Assembly: GCA_038323835.1 (NCBI GenBank)
Contig: JBBQHI010000014.1
Span: forward strand, 1 to 64,000
DNA: 64,000 bases
DNA from: JACVRW01 sp038323835
GTDB taxonomy: Bacteria; Actinomycetota; Thermoleophilia; Solirubrobacterales; Thermoleophilaceae
Direction of reading: 5' to 3'
The stretch's first letter is position 1, and each line of letters begins with the position of its first letter. Under the pieces are notes generated by a model. It was given only the letters and a program-made list of their open reading frames with translations. It had not been told where the DNA came from and did no database searches. The position numbers and the translations under genes are program-made. Shown one piece after another: positions 51,419 through 60,825 of this stretch.

Positions 51419-53157
51419 TCGGGCTTCGCCGTGCCCTCTGGGCCCTTGGCGTGGCGGGCTTCATCGCAGGCGCGGTGCCACTTGTCCTGGCGCTCTCCGC
51501 CCCCGACGAAATCAACGATCCGGCGCTCACCGCGGTGTTCGGGCCGCTCATCGGCTGGTCGTTCATCGGCACCGGCCTGTTTGCCTGGTACCGCCGCCCC
51601 GAGAACAACTTCGGGGCGCTCATGGCCGCCGTCGGTTTCACCTGGTGCGTGTCGGGCCTGAGCGTGGACCGCCACTCCGCGGTCTTCATCGTCGGCTACC
51701 TCGTGAACTCGCTCCCCTTCGCGCTCCTGTTCCACATGCTGATGGCCTTTCCCACGGGACGGCTGGAAGGCCGCCTGCCCCGGGCGCTGGCGGTGCTGGG
51801 CTACTTCCTCACCACCGTCCTGTGGTGGACGATCGTGCTCTTCTACGACACGACCCGCGACGACTGGGCGAGCAATCCGCTGCTCGCCTTCGATCGCCAG
51901 TCGGTGGCCGACACGCTGCTGTCGATCCAGTCCCTGCTCGCCATCGTCGCGGTGCTGGGGGTGCTCACGGTGCTCTGGCGCCAGTGGACCCCCAGCTCGC
52001 GGTCGCAGCGCCAGGTTCTGGCGCCGGTGTACGGGGCCGCCGCTCTGCTCGCCTCCCTCCTGCTCCTCTCGCTGGTCGGCGACGTGACCCCGATGCCGGA
52101 CGGGGTGGAGACGGCGATCGACGTGGCCGGCCTCGTGAGCCTCGTGCTCGTTCCGTTCGCCTTCCTCGGCGGGCTGCTCCGGATGCGGTTGACCCGTGCC
52201 GGCGCGGTGTCGGAGCTGGTGGCCCGGCTGTCCGAGGGCTCCGACCGCCGGCGCGGGCTGCGCGACGCCCTGGCCGCCGCTCTCGGCGATCCGGGCCTGA
52301 CGCTGGCCTATTGGATTCCCGCCCGCGGGGAGTACGTGAGCGCTTCGGGGCATCCGATGGAGCTCCCCGAGCCCGGCTCGGATCGCGTGGCCACGATCGT
52401 GGACGATCACGGCTCGCCGGTGGCGGCGATCGTGCACGACGCGTCGCTGGAGGGCGAGCGCGAGCTGATCGACGTGGTGGGCGCCGCGGCCAGCATGACG
52501 CTGGAGAACGAGCGCCTGAGCGCGGAGCTCCACGCGAAGATCGAGGAGCTGAACGAGCAGCGCCGCCGGGGGGTGGTGGCCGCGCTGGACGAGCGCCGCC
52601 GGCTCGAGCGCAACCTTCATGACGGCGCGCAGCAGCGGCTGGTGTCGATGGCGCTGAAGCTGCGGCTGGCCCGCGGCCGGCTAGGCGATCCGGAGGAGGC
52701 GGACCGGCTGCTGGCCGACGCCGCCCGGGAGCTCGACTCCGCGCTGGAGGAGCTGCGCGAGCTGGCGAGGGGAATCCACCCCGCCGTGCTCAGCGCGCGC
52801 GGCCTCGGCGCGGCGCTGCAGGCGCTCGCCGGCCGCTCCCCGGTGCCGGTCGAGGTGGAGGCCGCTCCCGAGGAACGGCTGCCTGAGGCGGTGGAGCTTG
52901 CGGCCTACTTCGTGGTGGCCGAGGCCCTGACCAACGTGGCCAAGTACTCGTCGGCCACCAGGGCACTCGTGCGCGCCGTGCGCGACGATGGCCACGTCCT
53001 GGTCGAGGTATCGGACGACGGAGTGGGCGGCGCCGACCCCTCCCTGGGGTCCGGCCTCAACGGCCTGGCCGACCGTCTCTACGCGGTGGGCGGCCGGCTC
53101 GAGGTGATGGGCGGCCGTGGCGGCGGCACCGTGGTGAGGGCCGACATCCCATGCTGA
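51415..53157 (+). CDS. Membrane sensor histidine kinase (HisKA_3)
   Basis: A 580-residue kinase. Eight or so N-terminal hydrophobic segments (residues 5-260) form a membrane sensor, followed by a GAF-like region, then the phospho-acceptor His in RRLERNLHDGAQQRLVS (HisKA_3 type) and the HATPase_c motifs EALTNVAKYS and SDDGVGG. It starts with GTG overlapping the receiver gene stop. Its partner is most probably the NarL regulator, whose start overlaps its end by 7 bases. Confidence 0.92.
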   Translation: MIGLRRALWALGVAGFIAGAVPLVLALSAPDEINDPALTAVFGPLIGWSFIGTGLFAWYRRPENNFGALMAAVGFTWCVSGLSVDRHSAVFIVGYLVNSLPFALLFHMLMAFPTGRLEGRLPRALAVLGYFLTTVLWWTIVLFYDTTRDDWASNPLLAFDRQSVADTLLSIQSLLAIVAVLGVLTVLWRQWTPSSRSQRQVLAPVYGAAALLASLLLLSLVGDVTPMPDGVETAIDVAGLVSLVLVPFAFLGGLLRMRLTRAGAVSELVARLSEGSDRRRGLRDALAAALGDPGLTLAYWIPARGEYVSASGHPMELPEPGSDRVATIVDDHGSPVAAIVHDASLEGERELIDVVGAAASMTLENERLSAELHAKIEELNEQRRRGVVAALDERRRLERNLHDGAQQRLVSMALKLRLARGRLGDPEEADRLLADAARELDSALEELRELARGIHPAVLSARGLGAALQALAGRSPVPVEVEAAPEERLPEAVELAAYFVVAEALTNVAKYSSATRALVRAVRDDGHVLVEVSDDGVGGADPSLGSGLNGLADRLYAVGGRLEVMGGRGGGTVVRADIPC

Positions 53158-53816
53158 ACGACGGCCCGCTGCGAGTGGTGGTGGCCGACGACTCGGTGCT
53201 CCTGCGCGAGGGCATCGTGCGGCTGCTCGACGAGTCGGAGGACTTCGAGGTGGTGGCCCAGGCCGGCGACGCGGACGACCTGCTGCGCAAGGTGGGCGCT
53301 CACCGCCCCGACGTGGCCGTGGTGGACATCCGCATGCCGCCCACGCACACCGACGACGGCCTGCGCGCCGCGCTCGAGATCCGGGCCAGCCACCCGGACA
53401 CCGCCGTGCTCGTGCTCTCCCAATACGTGGAGGAGGGCTACGCGGTGGAGCTGGTGGGCGACTCCGCGGGCGGGGTCGGATACCTGCTGAAGGATCGCGT
53501 GGCCGACGTGGAGGTGTTCGTGGACGCCGTGAAGCGGGTGGCCGGGGGCGGCTCCGCCCTGGATCCGGAGGTGGTGTCCCAGCTGCTCGGGCGCGCACGC
53601 CGCGACGATCCGCTGGAGCACATCACCCCGCGTGAGCGCGAGGTGCTCGAGCTGATGGCCGAGGGCCGCTCCAACAATGCGATCTCGGCGCAGCTCGTGG
53701 TCACCGAGCGCGCGGTGGAGAAGCACGTGACCAGCATCTTCGGAAAGCTCGGGCTTCCCCCCGCGCCGGAGGACCACCGGCGCGTGCTCGCCGTACTCGA
53801 GTTCCTGAGGTCGTGA
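53151..53816 (+). CDS. NarL-type response regulator
   Basis: A 221-residue regulator: VVVADDSVLLR, phospho-acceptor Asp in VAVVDIRMPP, Lys in GYLLKDR, and a LuxR helix-turn-helix TPREREVLELMAEGRSNNAI. It is translationally coupled to the kinase gene upstream. The three genes 51065-53816 form one operon: receiver, kinase and DNA-binding regulator. Confidence 0.93.
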   Translation: MLNDGPLRVVVADDSVLLREGIVRLLDESEDFEVVAQAGDADDLLRKVGAHRPDVAVVDIRMPPTHTDDGLRAALEIRASHPDTAVLVLSQYVEEGYAVELVGDSAGGVGYLLKDRVADVEVFVDAVKRVAGGGSALDPEVVSQLLGRARRDDPLEHITPREREVLELMAEGRSNNAISAQLVVTERAVEKHVTSIFGKLGLPPAPEDHRRVLAVLEFLRS

Positions 53817-53832
53817 GCGAGCGGGGGTGCGG

Positions 53833-54231
53833 TTAGCCGAATCCCTGGGCGCGCTTCAGCACCCGCCACCCGCCCGCGCGGTTGTTCGCGATGATCTGCC
53901 GGATCATCGTGGTGAAGGCCTTGGCGTTGATCGTCTCGCCCTCGTACACGGCCATCGTGCGGGCGGTCTTGTTGTCGTGGCCGGCGGTGATGATCTCGTC
54001 GGGGTCGGGGACGATCGCGCCGTCGTAGAGGAACACGTTCACGTGGTCCTTGGTGGCCAGCAGCGCGCACACGTTTCCCTCAAGCACGAAGTACGGCTGC
54101 CGCGTGCGCTTGATCGTCTCGGTCACCTCGGGGTCGGCGTCGTGCACCAGGGCGCGGACCTCGCGGCAGACGTCCTGCTGCCACTCGGGGAGGCCGGCGA
54201 TGTAGGCGTCGACGCGAGGATCGCCGCCCAT
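53833..54231 (-). CDS. DUF1801-family protein
   Basis: A 132-residue protein. The pattern VDAYIAGLPEWQQDVCREVR, then ETIKRTRQPYF and NVFLYDGA, matches the DUF1801/YdhG-like fold of unknown function. It follows the S9 peptidase gene on the same strand, 5 bases downstream, so they are probably cotranscribed. Confidence 0.8.
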   Translation of the reverse strand: MGGDPRVDAYIAGLPEWQQDVCREVRALVHDADPEVTETIKRTRQPYFVLEGNVCALLATKDHVNVFLYDGAIVPDPDEIITAGHDNKTARTMAVYEGETINAKAFTTMIRQIIANNRAGGWRVLKRAQGFG

Positions 54232-54236
54232 CGGGG

Positions 54237-56129
54237 CTAGGCGATCTCGACCGGGTCCAGGTCGTCGGCGGGCTCGAAGCCGAAGACCTGGGCGAAGAAC
54301 GAGAGCTCGGACTCGAGGCAGCGCTCCATCGTCTCCGCCTTCCGGAACCCGTGCTGCTCGTCCTCGAAGGCGAGGTAGGCGTGGGGCACCCCGCGGGCGG
54401 CCAGCGCGGCCACCATGTCCTCGCTCTGCGAGGGCGGCACCACCTCGTCCTCCAGGCCCTGGAACAGAATCACCGGAGCGTCGATCTGGTCCGCGTAGTG
54501 GATCGGCGAGCGCTCGCGCCAGAGGGCGCGCGTCTCAGGGTAGGGGCCGAAGAGAGCGTCGAGGTAGCGCGACTCGAACTTGTGCGTGTCGGCGGCCATC
54601 GTCTCGGCATCGGCCACTCCGTAGTAGCTCGCCCCGGCGGCGAAGTCGTCACCGAAGGCCAGCGCGCAGAGGGTGGTGTAGCCGCCGGCGCTGCCGCCGT
54701 GGATGGCCAGGCGGGTGCCGTCGGCCTCGCCCTCGGCGGCCAGGTACAGCGCGGCGGCCACGCAGTCCTCCACGTCCACCACTCCCCACTGGCCGTTGAG
54801 CGACTCGCGGTAGGCCCGCCCGTAGCCTGAGCTGCCGCCGTAGTTCACGTCCACCACGCCGATGCCGCGGCTGGTCCAGAACACGATCTCCAGGTCGAGC
54901 ATCGGGGTGACGTGGGAGGTCGGCCCGCCGTGGACCTGGACGATCACGGGCGGGCGCTCGCCCTCCGGGGCCTCGTAGTCGGGATTGGTGGGCGGGTACC
55001 AGAGCGCGTGGGAGGTGCGCCCGCCCGCGCTCTCGTACTCGAGCATGCGGGGCACCGGCGCCCAGGGCGGATCCAGCGGGTCGCTGCTCGACTCCCTCAC
55101 CACCCGGGAACCCTCGGCGGCGCTCCAGGACACCACGGCCTCCTCCTCCGTCGGGCCCGCGGCCACCAGCACCACGCGGTCGCCCAGAGCCTTCACGTAG
55201 GGATAGCCCACGGCGTCGTAGGGGAGGCCGAGATCCTCGAGCCGGGACTCGCCCGGGTGCAGCACGCCGAGACGCTCCACCGCCCCCTGCACGCGCACGC
55301 ACACGATCGATCCGTCGGGCAGGAAGTCGTAGGTGGAGCCGCCCAGCAGCCATTGCGGATAGCCGAGCTCGGCCTGCTCGTCCGTGACCTGCTCGCGCTC
55401 CCGGTAGATGTTCCACCAGCCGTCGTTGTCGGACACCCAGTGGAGCTGGCCGTCGGGACACCAGGAGGGCTGCCAGATGGACTCGCCGGGGCCGCCGGCC
55501 ACCAGCCGCGCCGAACCGGGGTCGTCAAGTGGCGCCATCCACAGCTCGGTGCCGTCCCACGGCATGTTGGGGTGGTCCCAGCACGTCCAGCACACCTGCG
55601 TGCCGTCCGGGCTGGGACGCGGGTAGGCGTAGAAGTCGCGCCCGGAGGTGATCACGCGCGGCTCGCCGCTGCCGTCGGCAGGCACGGCCACCAGGTCGTT
55701 CACGGGCTCGCCGTCGCCGTGCGATTCGCGCACGCAGAGGATCAGCTCGCCGTCGGGCGTGGCGCGGCCGTCCGCGTAGCGGATGGAGGCGGGTTGTGGC
55801 GGCTCCGGTGTGATCGGGCGCGACGCCTCACCCGGGTCGAGCCGGTAGAGGCGCTGGTCGGAGTACTCGGAGAAGAACGCGGTGTCGTCGTGCAGCAGCC
55901 ACGCTCCACCGCCGTACTCGTGCACGCGGGTACGAACGTTGATCTCCGGGGCGGTCACGTCCTCGCCGTCGCGAACCAGCGTGGTGTGCCCCCCGTTGCT
56001 GGGGCGGCGCTCGAGCCACCACGTGGTTCCGCCCTGGCCGAGCCAGGGCTCGGAAAGGCGTACTCCTGCGGCGGCGGCCATGGCAGCCGAAACGGGTGAC
56101 TGCCATGCGCCGTAGGGGGCGGAACGCAT
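54237..56129 (-). CDS. S9-family prolyl oligopeptidase-like peptidase
   Basis: About 630 residues. An N-terminal beta-propeller of WD-like blades (VHEYGGGAWLL, PSWCPDGQLHWVSDNDG) precedes an alpha/beta-hydrolase domain with the nucleophile in HGGSAGGYTT, the Asp in GLEDEVVPPSQSE and the His in EDEQHGFRK. It cleaves short peptides, probably in the cytoplasm since no signal peptide is seen. ATG 56129 is chosen because longer starts overlap the divergent ABC gene. Confidence 0.9.
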   Translation of the reverse strand: MRSAPYGAWQSPVSAAMAAAAGVRLSEPWLGQGGTTWWLERRPSNGGHTTLVRDGEDVTAPEINVRTRVHEYGGGAWLLHDDTAFFSEYSDQRLYRLDPGEASRPITPEPPQPASIRYADGRATPDGELILCVRESHGDGEPVNDLVAVPADGSGEPRVITSGRDFYAYPRPSPDGTQVCWTCWDHPNMPWDGTELWMAPLDDPGSARLVAGGPGESIWQPSWCPDGQLHWVSDNDGWWNIYREREQVTDEQAELGYPQWLLGGSTYDFLPDGSIVCVRVQGAVERLGVLHPGESRLEDLGLPYDAVGYPYVKALGDRVVLVAAGPTEEEAVVSWSAAEGSRVVRESSSDPLDPPWAPVPRMLEYESAGGRTSHALWYPPTNPDYEAPEGERPPVIVQVHGGPTSHVTPMLDLEIVFWTSRGIGVVDVNYGGSSGYGRAYRESLNGQWGVVDVEDCVAAALYLAAEGEADGTRLAIHGGSAGGYTTLCALAFGDDFAAGASYYGVADAETMAADTHKFESRYLDALFGPYPETRALWRERSPIHYADQIDAPVILFQGLEDEVVPPSQSEDMVAALAARGVPHAYLAFEDEQHGFRKAETMERCLESELSFFAQVFGFEPADDLDPVEIA

Positions 56130-56206
56130 GAGGGCCGGATCATAGGCAGGCGATAGGCCGGTTATCCGTACTGCCTCCCCCATTCGGCTGTGCCAGAGTG
56201 CCAACA

Positions 56207-56929
56207 ATGGCCGACATCGTCAGCGCACGGGACCTGCAGCGCCGCTACGGCGAGGGAGCGGCCGCGGTCGATGCCCTCGACGGTGTGAGCGCCTCCTTCG
56301 AGGAGGGCCGCTTCAGCGCGATCATGGGCCCGTCGGGCTCGGGGAAGTCGACGCTCATGCACATCCTCGCCGGCCTCGACCGCCCGACCTCGGGCACCGT
56401 CGAGCTGGCGGGCACCGAGATCACCGGGCTCGACGACGGCGATCTCACCAAGCTCCGCCGGGACAAGCTCGGCTTCATCTTTCAGTTCTTCAACCTCATC
56501 CCGGTGCTCACGGCCGAGGAGAACATCGTGCTCCCGCTCTCGATCGCCGGGCGCAAGCCGGAGGCCGAATGGCTCAAGCGCCTGATCGACACGATCGGCC
56601 TGGCCGACCGCACCACCCACCGGCCCTCGGAGCTCTCCGGCGGCCAGCAGCAGCGCGTGGCCGTGGCCCGAGCGCTCGTGTCAAAGCCGGCCGTGGTGTT
56701 CGCGGACGAGCCCACCGGAAACCTCGACTCGCGCGCGAGCGAGGAGGTCTTGCGGCTGCTTCGCCAGGCGGTGGACGAGTTCGGGCAGACGGTGGTGATG
56801 GTCACCCACGATCCCGAGGCTGCCTCGTACGCGGACCGCCTGCTGGTGCTGCGTGACGGCCGCGTGGTCCACGACGCCGCGGCGGGCAGTCCCGCCGAGG
56901 TGATCGAGCTGATGAAGAGCGTGGCCTGA
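56207..56929 (+). CDS. ABC transporter ATPase (MacB/LolD type)
   Basis: A 240-residue ATPase. Walker A GPSGSGKST, Q-loop FQFFNLIPVLT, signature LSGGQQQRVAVARAL, Walker B VVFADEPTGNLDS and H-loop VTHD are all intact. It powers the large FtsX-like permease encoded 31 bases downstream. Such pairs act on lipoproteins, peptides or the envelope. ATG 56207 is preferred to GTG 56198. Confidence 0.93.
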   Translation: MADIVSARDLQRRYGEGAAAVDALDGVSASFEEGRFSAIMGPSGSGKSTLMHILAGLDRPTSGTVELAGTEITGLDDGDLTKLRRDKLGFIFQFFNLIPVLTAEENIVLPLSIAGRKPEAEWLKRLIDTIGLADRTTHRPSELSGGQQQRVAVARALVSKPAVVFADEPTGNLDSRASEEVLRLLRQAVDEFGQTVVMVTHDPEAASYADRLLVLRDGRVVHDAAAGSPAEVIELMKSVA

Positions 56930-56960
56930 TGCCGGGCCTCCCCGCCGACCTCACGAGGCC

Positions 56961-59519
56961 ATGACCAAGGTCGCACTCCGAGGGCTCGCGTCGCGCAAGC
57001 TGCGGGCGTTCACAACCTGGCTGGCGATCTTCCTGGGCGTGGCCCTGGTGGCGGGCACCTACGTCCTCACCGACACGATCAACCACTCGTTCGACCAGAT
57101 CTTCAGCGAGTCGCTGAAGGGCACGGATGTCGCGATCACGGCGAAGACGGACATCCAGCAGGACGACACCGGCCAGCCCGCGTTCCCGGCCACGCTGCTC
57201 GACCGTGTGCGCAAGGTGGACGGCGTGGCAGACGCCACCGGCTCGATCTTCTCGCTGGGCCGCTTCGTGGACAAGGACGGCGACCCAATCGGGAACCACT
57301 TCGCCCCCAACTTCATCTCGTCCACGCAGCCGAAGCGCTTCGAGTCGCTCAACTACGTGGAGGGCTCGCCCCCGAAGAACGCGAGCGAGGCCTCGCTCGA
57401 CACCCAGACCGCGGATCGCGGGAACCTCGGCGTGGGCGACACCCTCAACATCGCCGGCGAGGAGAAGGTCACGCGCTACAGGATCACCGGGCTCACGAAA
57501 CTCGGCGACGCCTCGTTCGGAGGCGCCGGAATCGCGCAGCTGACGCTCCCCGAGGCGCAGCGGATCGCCAACAAGAAGGGCAAGTTCGACCAGATCTCGG
57601 TGGCCGCCTCGTCTGGCGTCTCGCCCCCGGAGCTCCGCCGGCGGATTGCGCGGGTGGTGCCGCCGACCGTGCAGGTCGAAACGGGCCAGCAGTCGGCCAA
57701 GCGCCAGTCGACCGACATCGCCGACCAGCTGAAGTTCCTGAAGATCATCCTGCTGGTGTTCGCGGGAGTCTCCCTGTTCGTCGGTGCGTTCCTGATCTTC
57801 AACACCTTCTCGATCACCGTCGCGCAGCGCACGCGCGAGTTCGGATTGCTGCGCACCCTCGGCGCCTCGCGCGGGCAGGTGCTCGGATCGGTGGTGCTGG
57901 AGGCCACCGTGCTGGCGGTGCTCGGCTCCGCTCTCGGTCTGGCCGGGGGGGTCGGACTGGCCAAGGGGATCAACGCACTGTTCAAGAGCTTCGGGATCGA
58001 CCTGCCCAACACGGGCACCGTGCTCCTTGGGCGGACGATCATCGTGGCGCTCGTGGTCGGCATGGTGGTGACGCTCGTGGCCGCCCTGGCCCCGGCGCTC
58101 CGGGCCACGCGCGTCACGCCGATGGCCGCGCTCCAGGACGCCGAGCAGTCCGGGGTGCGCCGTCATGGCCGCGTGGTCACGGCGGTGGCGCTGCTCGTGA
58201 TCCTCATAGGGTTCTTGCTCAGCGGCATCGGCGTGTTCGGCAACCTCGAGAGCTCGGGCAGCGCCGCGGCGCTGATCGGCCTCGGAGCGGTGGCCGTGCT
58301 GCTGGGCACCTCGCTGTTCAGCCCATGGCTGGTGCGCCCGATCGCCTCGGTGGCGGGCCGCCCGATCGAAGCCCTGTTCGGGATCACCGGGCGGCTCGCC
58401 CGGGAGAACACCATCCGCAAGCCCGGTCGCACCGCGGTGACCGCCGCCGCGCTCATGATCGGGCTGGCGCTCGTGGTGTTCGTGAGCGTCTTCGCCGCCG
58501 GGATCAGCAAGTCCGTGTCCGCGGCCGTGGACCGCAACTTCCAGGGCGACCTGATCCTGCAGAACATCGACGGCTTCTCGACCATCCCGGCGAAGTCGGT
58601 CGCGGACGCGGAGAAGGTGCCGGGGGTCGAGACGGGCTCCGCGCTCAGCTTCGCCAGCGCCAAGATCGCCGCGCCCATCAGCGGTGACGTGCGCGTGTCG
58701 GGCGCCGATCCGCGCACGGTCACCGCGGTGCTCGACCTCGACTTCAAGAAGGGCTCCGAGTCCGACCTGCGCGCGCTCAAAGACGGCGAGGCGATCGTGG
58801 ACGACGCCTGGGCCAACACCAATAACCTCGGCGTGGGGGACACGCTGGCGGTGCGCACGCCGCTGGAGCGCATCGCTCGTTACCGGGTGGTGGGCACGGT
58901 GAAGGACAACGCCGACCTGCTGGGCAACCTGCTGGTGAACACCGACTCGCTGCGCCGCGACTACGCGCGCACCGCGCCGTCGCTGGCGCTCTTCAAGGTG
59001 AGGCCGGGCGCGAACGTCGACCGGGTACAGAAGCTGATGACGGGCATCATCGAGAAGCGCTATCCCACCGTGGACGTCCTGAACCAGCAGGAGCTGAAGG
59101 ACAACCAGGAGCAGCAGGTGAACCAGCTCGTCGGGCTGGTCTACGCGCTGCTTTCGCTGTCCCTGATCGTGGCCGTGTTTGGAATCGTGAACACGCTCGC
59201 CCTCTCCATTCACGAGCGTACGCGTGAGCTGGGCATGCTGCGCGCCGTGGGCATGTCCCGCCGCCAGGTGCGGCGGATGATCCGCTACGAGTCGGTGATC
59301 ACCGCGCTGATCGGAGCCGTGCTCGGGATGGTCCTGGGCGTGATCTTCGCGGCACTCCTCACCGTGCCGCTGGCGGACGAGGGGTTCGAGCTGGCCTACC
59401 CCATCGGCACCCTGATCATTGTGCTGATCGCGGCCGCGCTGGTCGGGGTGCTCGCCGCCATCGGCCCCGCGCGGCGCGCGGCCCGGCTCGACGTGCTGCG
59501 GGCGCTGGCGTACGAGTAG
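56961..59519 (+). CDS. FtsX-like ABC permease (two FtsX domains)
   Basis: An 852-residue membrane protein. N-terminal helix, a MacB-type periplasmic domain (about 50-240), an FtsX domain with TFSITVAQRTREFGLLRTLG, a second periplasmic domain and a second FtsX domain with LALSIHERTRELGMLRAVGM. It pairs with the ATPase before it. The substrate is unknown. Confidence 0.92.
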   Translation: MTKVALRGLASRKLRAFTTWLAIFLGVALVAGTYVLTDTINHSFDQIFSESLKGTDVAITAKTDIQQDDTGQPAFPATLLDRVRKVDGVADATGSIFSLGRFVDKDGDPIGNHFAPNFISSTQPKRFESLNYVEGSPPKNASEASLDTQTADRGNLGVGDTLNIAGEEKVTRYRITGLTKLGDASFGGAGIAQLTLPEAQRIANKKGKFDQISVAASSGVSPPELRRRIARVVPPTVQVETGQQSAKRQSTDIADQLKFLKIILLVFAGVSLFVGAFLIFNTFSITVAQRTREFGLLRTLGASRGQVLGSVVLEATVLAVLGSALGLAGGVGLAKGINALFKSFGIDLPNTGTVLLGRTIIVALVVGMVVTLVAALAPALRATRVTPMAALQDAEQSGVRRHGRVVTAVALLVILIGFLLSGIGVFGNLESSGSAAALIGLGAVAVLLGTSLFSPWLVRPIASVAGRPIEALFGITGRLARENTIRKPGRTAVTAAALMIGLALVVFVSVFAAGISKSVSAAVDRNFQGDLILQNIDGFSTIPAKSVADAEKVPGVETGSALSFASAKIAAPISGDVRVSGADPRTVTAVLDLDFKKGSESDLRALKDGEAIVDDAWANTNNLGVGDTLAVRTPLERIARYRVVGTVKDNADLLGNLLVNTDSLRRDYARTAPSLALFKVRPGANVDRVQKLMTGIIEKRYPTVDVLNQQELKDNQEQQVNQLVGLVYALLSLSLIVAVFGIVNTLALSIHERTRELGMLRAVGMSRRQVRRMIRYESVITALIGAVLGMVLGVIFAALLTVPLADEGFELAYPIGTLIIVLIAAALVGVLAAIGPARRAARLDVLRALAYE

Positions 59520-59557
59520 CCCGGCGGGTCCCCCGCCGTCCGTAGGATTGCCCGCCC

Positions 59558-60514
59558 ATGCCCGTCACAGGCCGCACAGCCGCCGAGCTCACCGAGCGCC
59601 TTCTCGCCGGTGACAAGCGCGCCCTCGCCCGCGCGATCTCGCTGGTGGAGAACGACGACCCCGAGGGCTGGGCGCTCGTCCGCGAGGTCTACCCGAAGAC
59701 CGGCAAGGCGGCCGTGGTGGGCTTCACCGGACCGCCCGGGGTGGGGAAGTCGACGCTCATCGGCCGCCTGGTGGAGCACGCCCGCGGCCTGGAGCGCGAG
59801 GTGGCGGTGCTGTCGATCGACCCCAGCTCGCCCTTCACGCACGGCGCCCTGCTCGGCGACCGCATCCGCCTGGTCGACCACTTCCTGGACCCGGGCGTGT
59901 TCATCCGCTCGATGGCCAGCCGCGGGTCGCTCGGCGGGCTCTCCGAGGCCGCCCTCCAGACCGCGCTGCTGATGGACGCCTCGGGCAAGGACGACGTTTT
60001 CCTCGAGACCGTGGGCGTGGGCCAGGCCGAGGTGGACATCATCGATCACGCCGACACCGTGGTGCTGGTGCTCATGCCCGGCAGCGGCGACTCCATCCAG
60101 GCGCTCAAGGCCGGCGTGATGGAGATCCCCGACGTGATCGCCATCAACAAGTCGGACCACCCGCTCACCGACACGATGATCCGCGAGATCCGCGGCGTGC
60201 TCTCCCTCGCCCCGCAGAAGGGCTGGCGTGTGCCGATCGTGAAGACCGAGGCCTCGCGCAACGAGGGCGTGGTGGATCTGGCGGAGAAGATCGCCGAGCA
60301 CCGCGCCTACATCGCCGAGCACGGCACGCTCGACGAGCGCCGCCGCCGCAACCTGATGAACGAGGTGATGGCCCTGGCCGCCGGGCGCCTCCGGCGGAAG
60401 CTGGAGGAGCAGGTGCGCAACGACGAGTCGGTCCAGGAGCTGCTGGACGAGGTGGTGGCCCGCCGCATCGACCCCTCCACGGCGGCGGCGAAGCTGCTCG
60501 AGCGCGAGCTGTAG
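59558..60514 (+). CDS. meaB: Methylmalonyl-CoA mutase chaperone GTPase MeaB
   Basis: A 318-residue G3E GTPase (ArgK/MeaB). The P-loop is GFTGPPGVGKSTL near 53, with DPSSPFTHGALLGDRIRL and the base-specifying INKSDH. It loads and protects the B12 cofactor of methylmalonyl-CoA mutase; the mutase genes are not in the window. ATG 59558 starts with the conserved short N-terminus. A strong hairpin follows. Confidence 0.93.
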   Translation: MPVTGRTAAELTERLLAGDKRALARAISLVENDDPEGWALVREVYPKTGKAAVVGFTGPPGVGKSTLIGRLVEHARGLEREVAVLSIDPSSPFTHGALLGDRIRLVDHFLDPGVFIRSMASRGSLGGLSEAALQTALLMDASGKDDVFLETVGVGQAEVDIIDHADTVVLVLMPGSGDSIQALKAGVMEIPDVIAINKSDHPLTDTMIREIRGVLSLAPQKGWRVPIVKTEASRNEGVVDLAEKIAEHRAYIAEHGTLDERRRRNLMNEVMALAAGRLRRKLEEQVRNDESVQELLDEVVARRIDPSTAAAKLLEREL

Positions 60515-60669
60515 CCGACGGCCGGTACCCCATTGCGCAGGGAGTGTGTTGCGCCTCCGTCCGGCTCGTTACGCGACGGTCACACCCCGGGCTGGGTGGG
60601 AGCGGGCTACCCGCCTTCTGCACCGAATGGATGTACGGGACGGATAGCCCTTGAGCGTGGCCGGAAGAG

Positions 60670-60720
60670 GGGGGTTTGGTTCCTAATGCATGCATGGCGT
60701 GCATAACGCACCAAACCCCC
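60670..60720 (+). terminator. Long hairpin after meaB
   Basis: GGGGGTTTGG (60670-60679) pairs with CCAAACCCCC (60711-60720). Inside, ATGCA and TGCAT can form a second stem. This 51-base cruciform lies between meaB and the iron-uptake gene and is a probable terminator. Confidence 0.65.
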
Positions 60721-60778
60721 TGGCCTGCCACTCCGGGAGGGGTCGCGGGCGGCGGCCGGGCACGCCGCGTCCTCCCTT

Positions 60779-60810
60779 GTTAGGGTTCCCTAACCCTTAG
60801 GTGTCCCTAA
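60779..60810 (+). promoter_or_regulatory. Two overlapping DtxR/IdeR-like iron boxes
   Basis: GTTAGGGTTCCCTAAC (60779-60794) is a perfect palindrome, and TTAGG-4 bases-CCTAA (60797-60810) follows directly. Both resemble the actinobacterial iron-box pattern TTAGG...CCTAA. They end 15 bases before the start of the EfeM/EfeO gene, in the expected repressor position. Confidence 0.65.
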
Positions 60811-60825
60811 CTCTCCGGAGGTCGA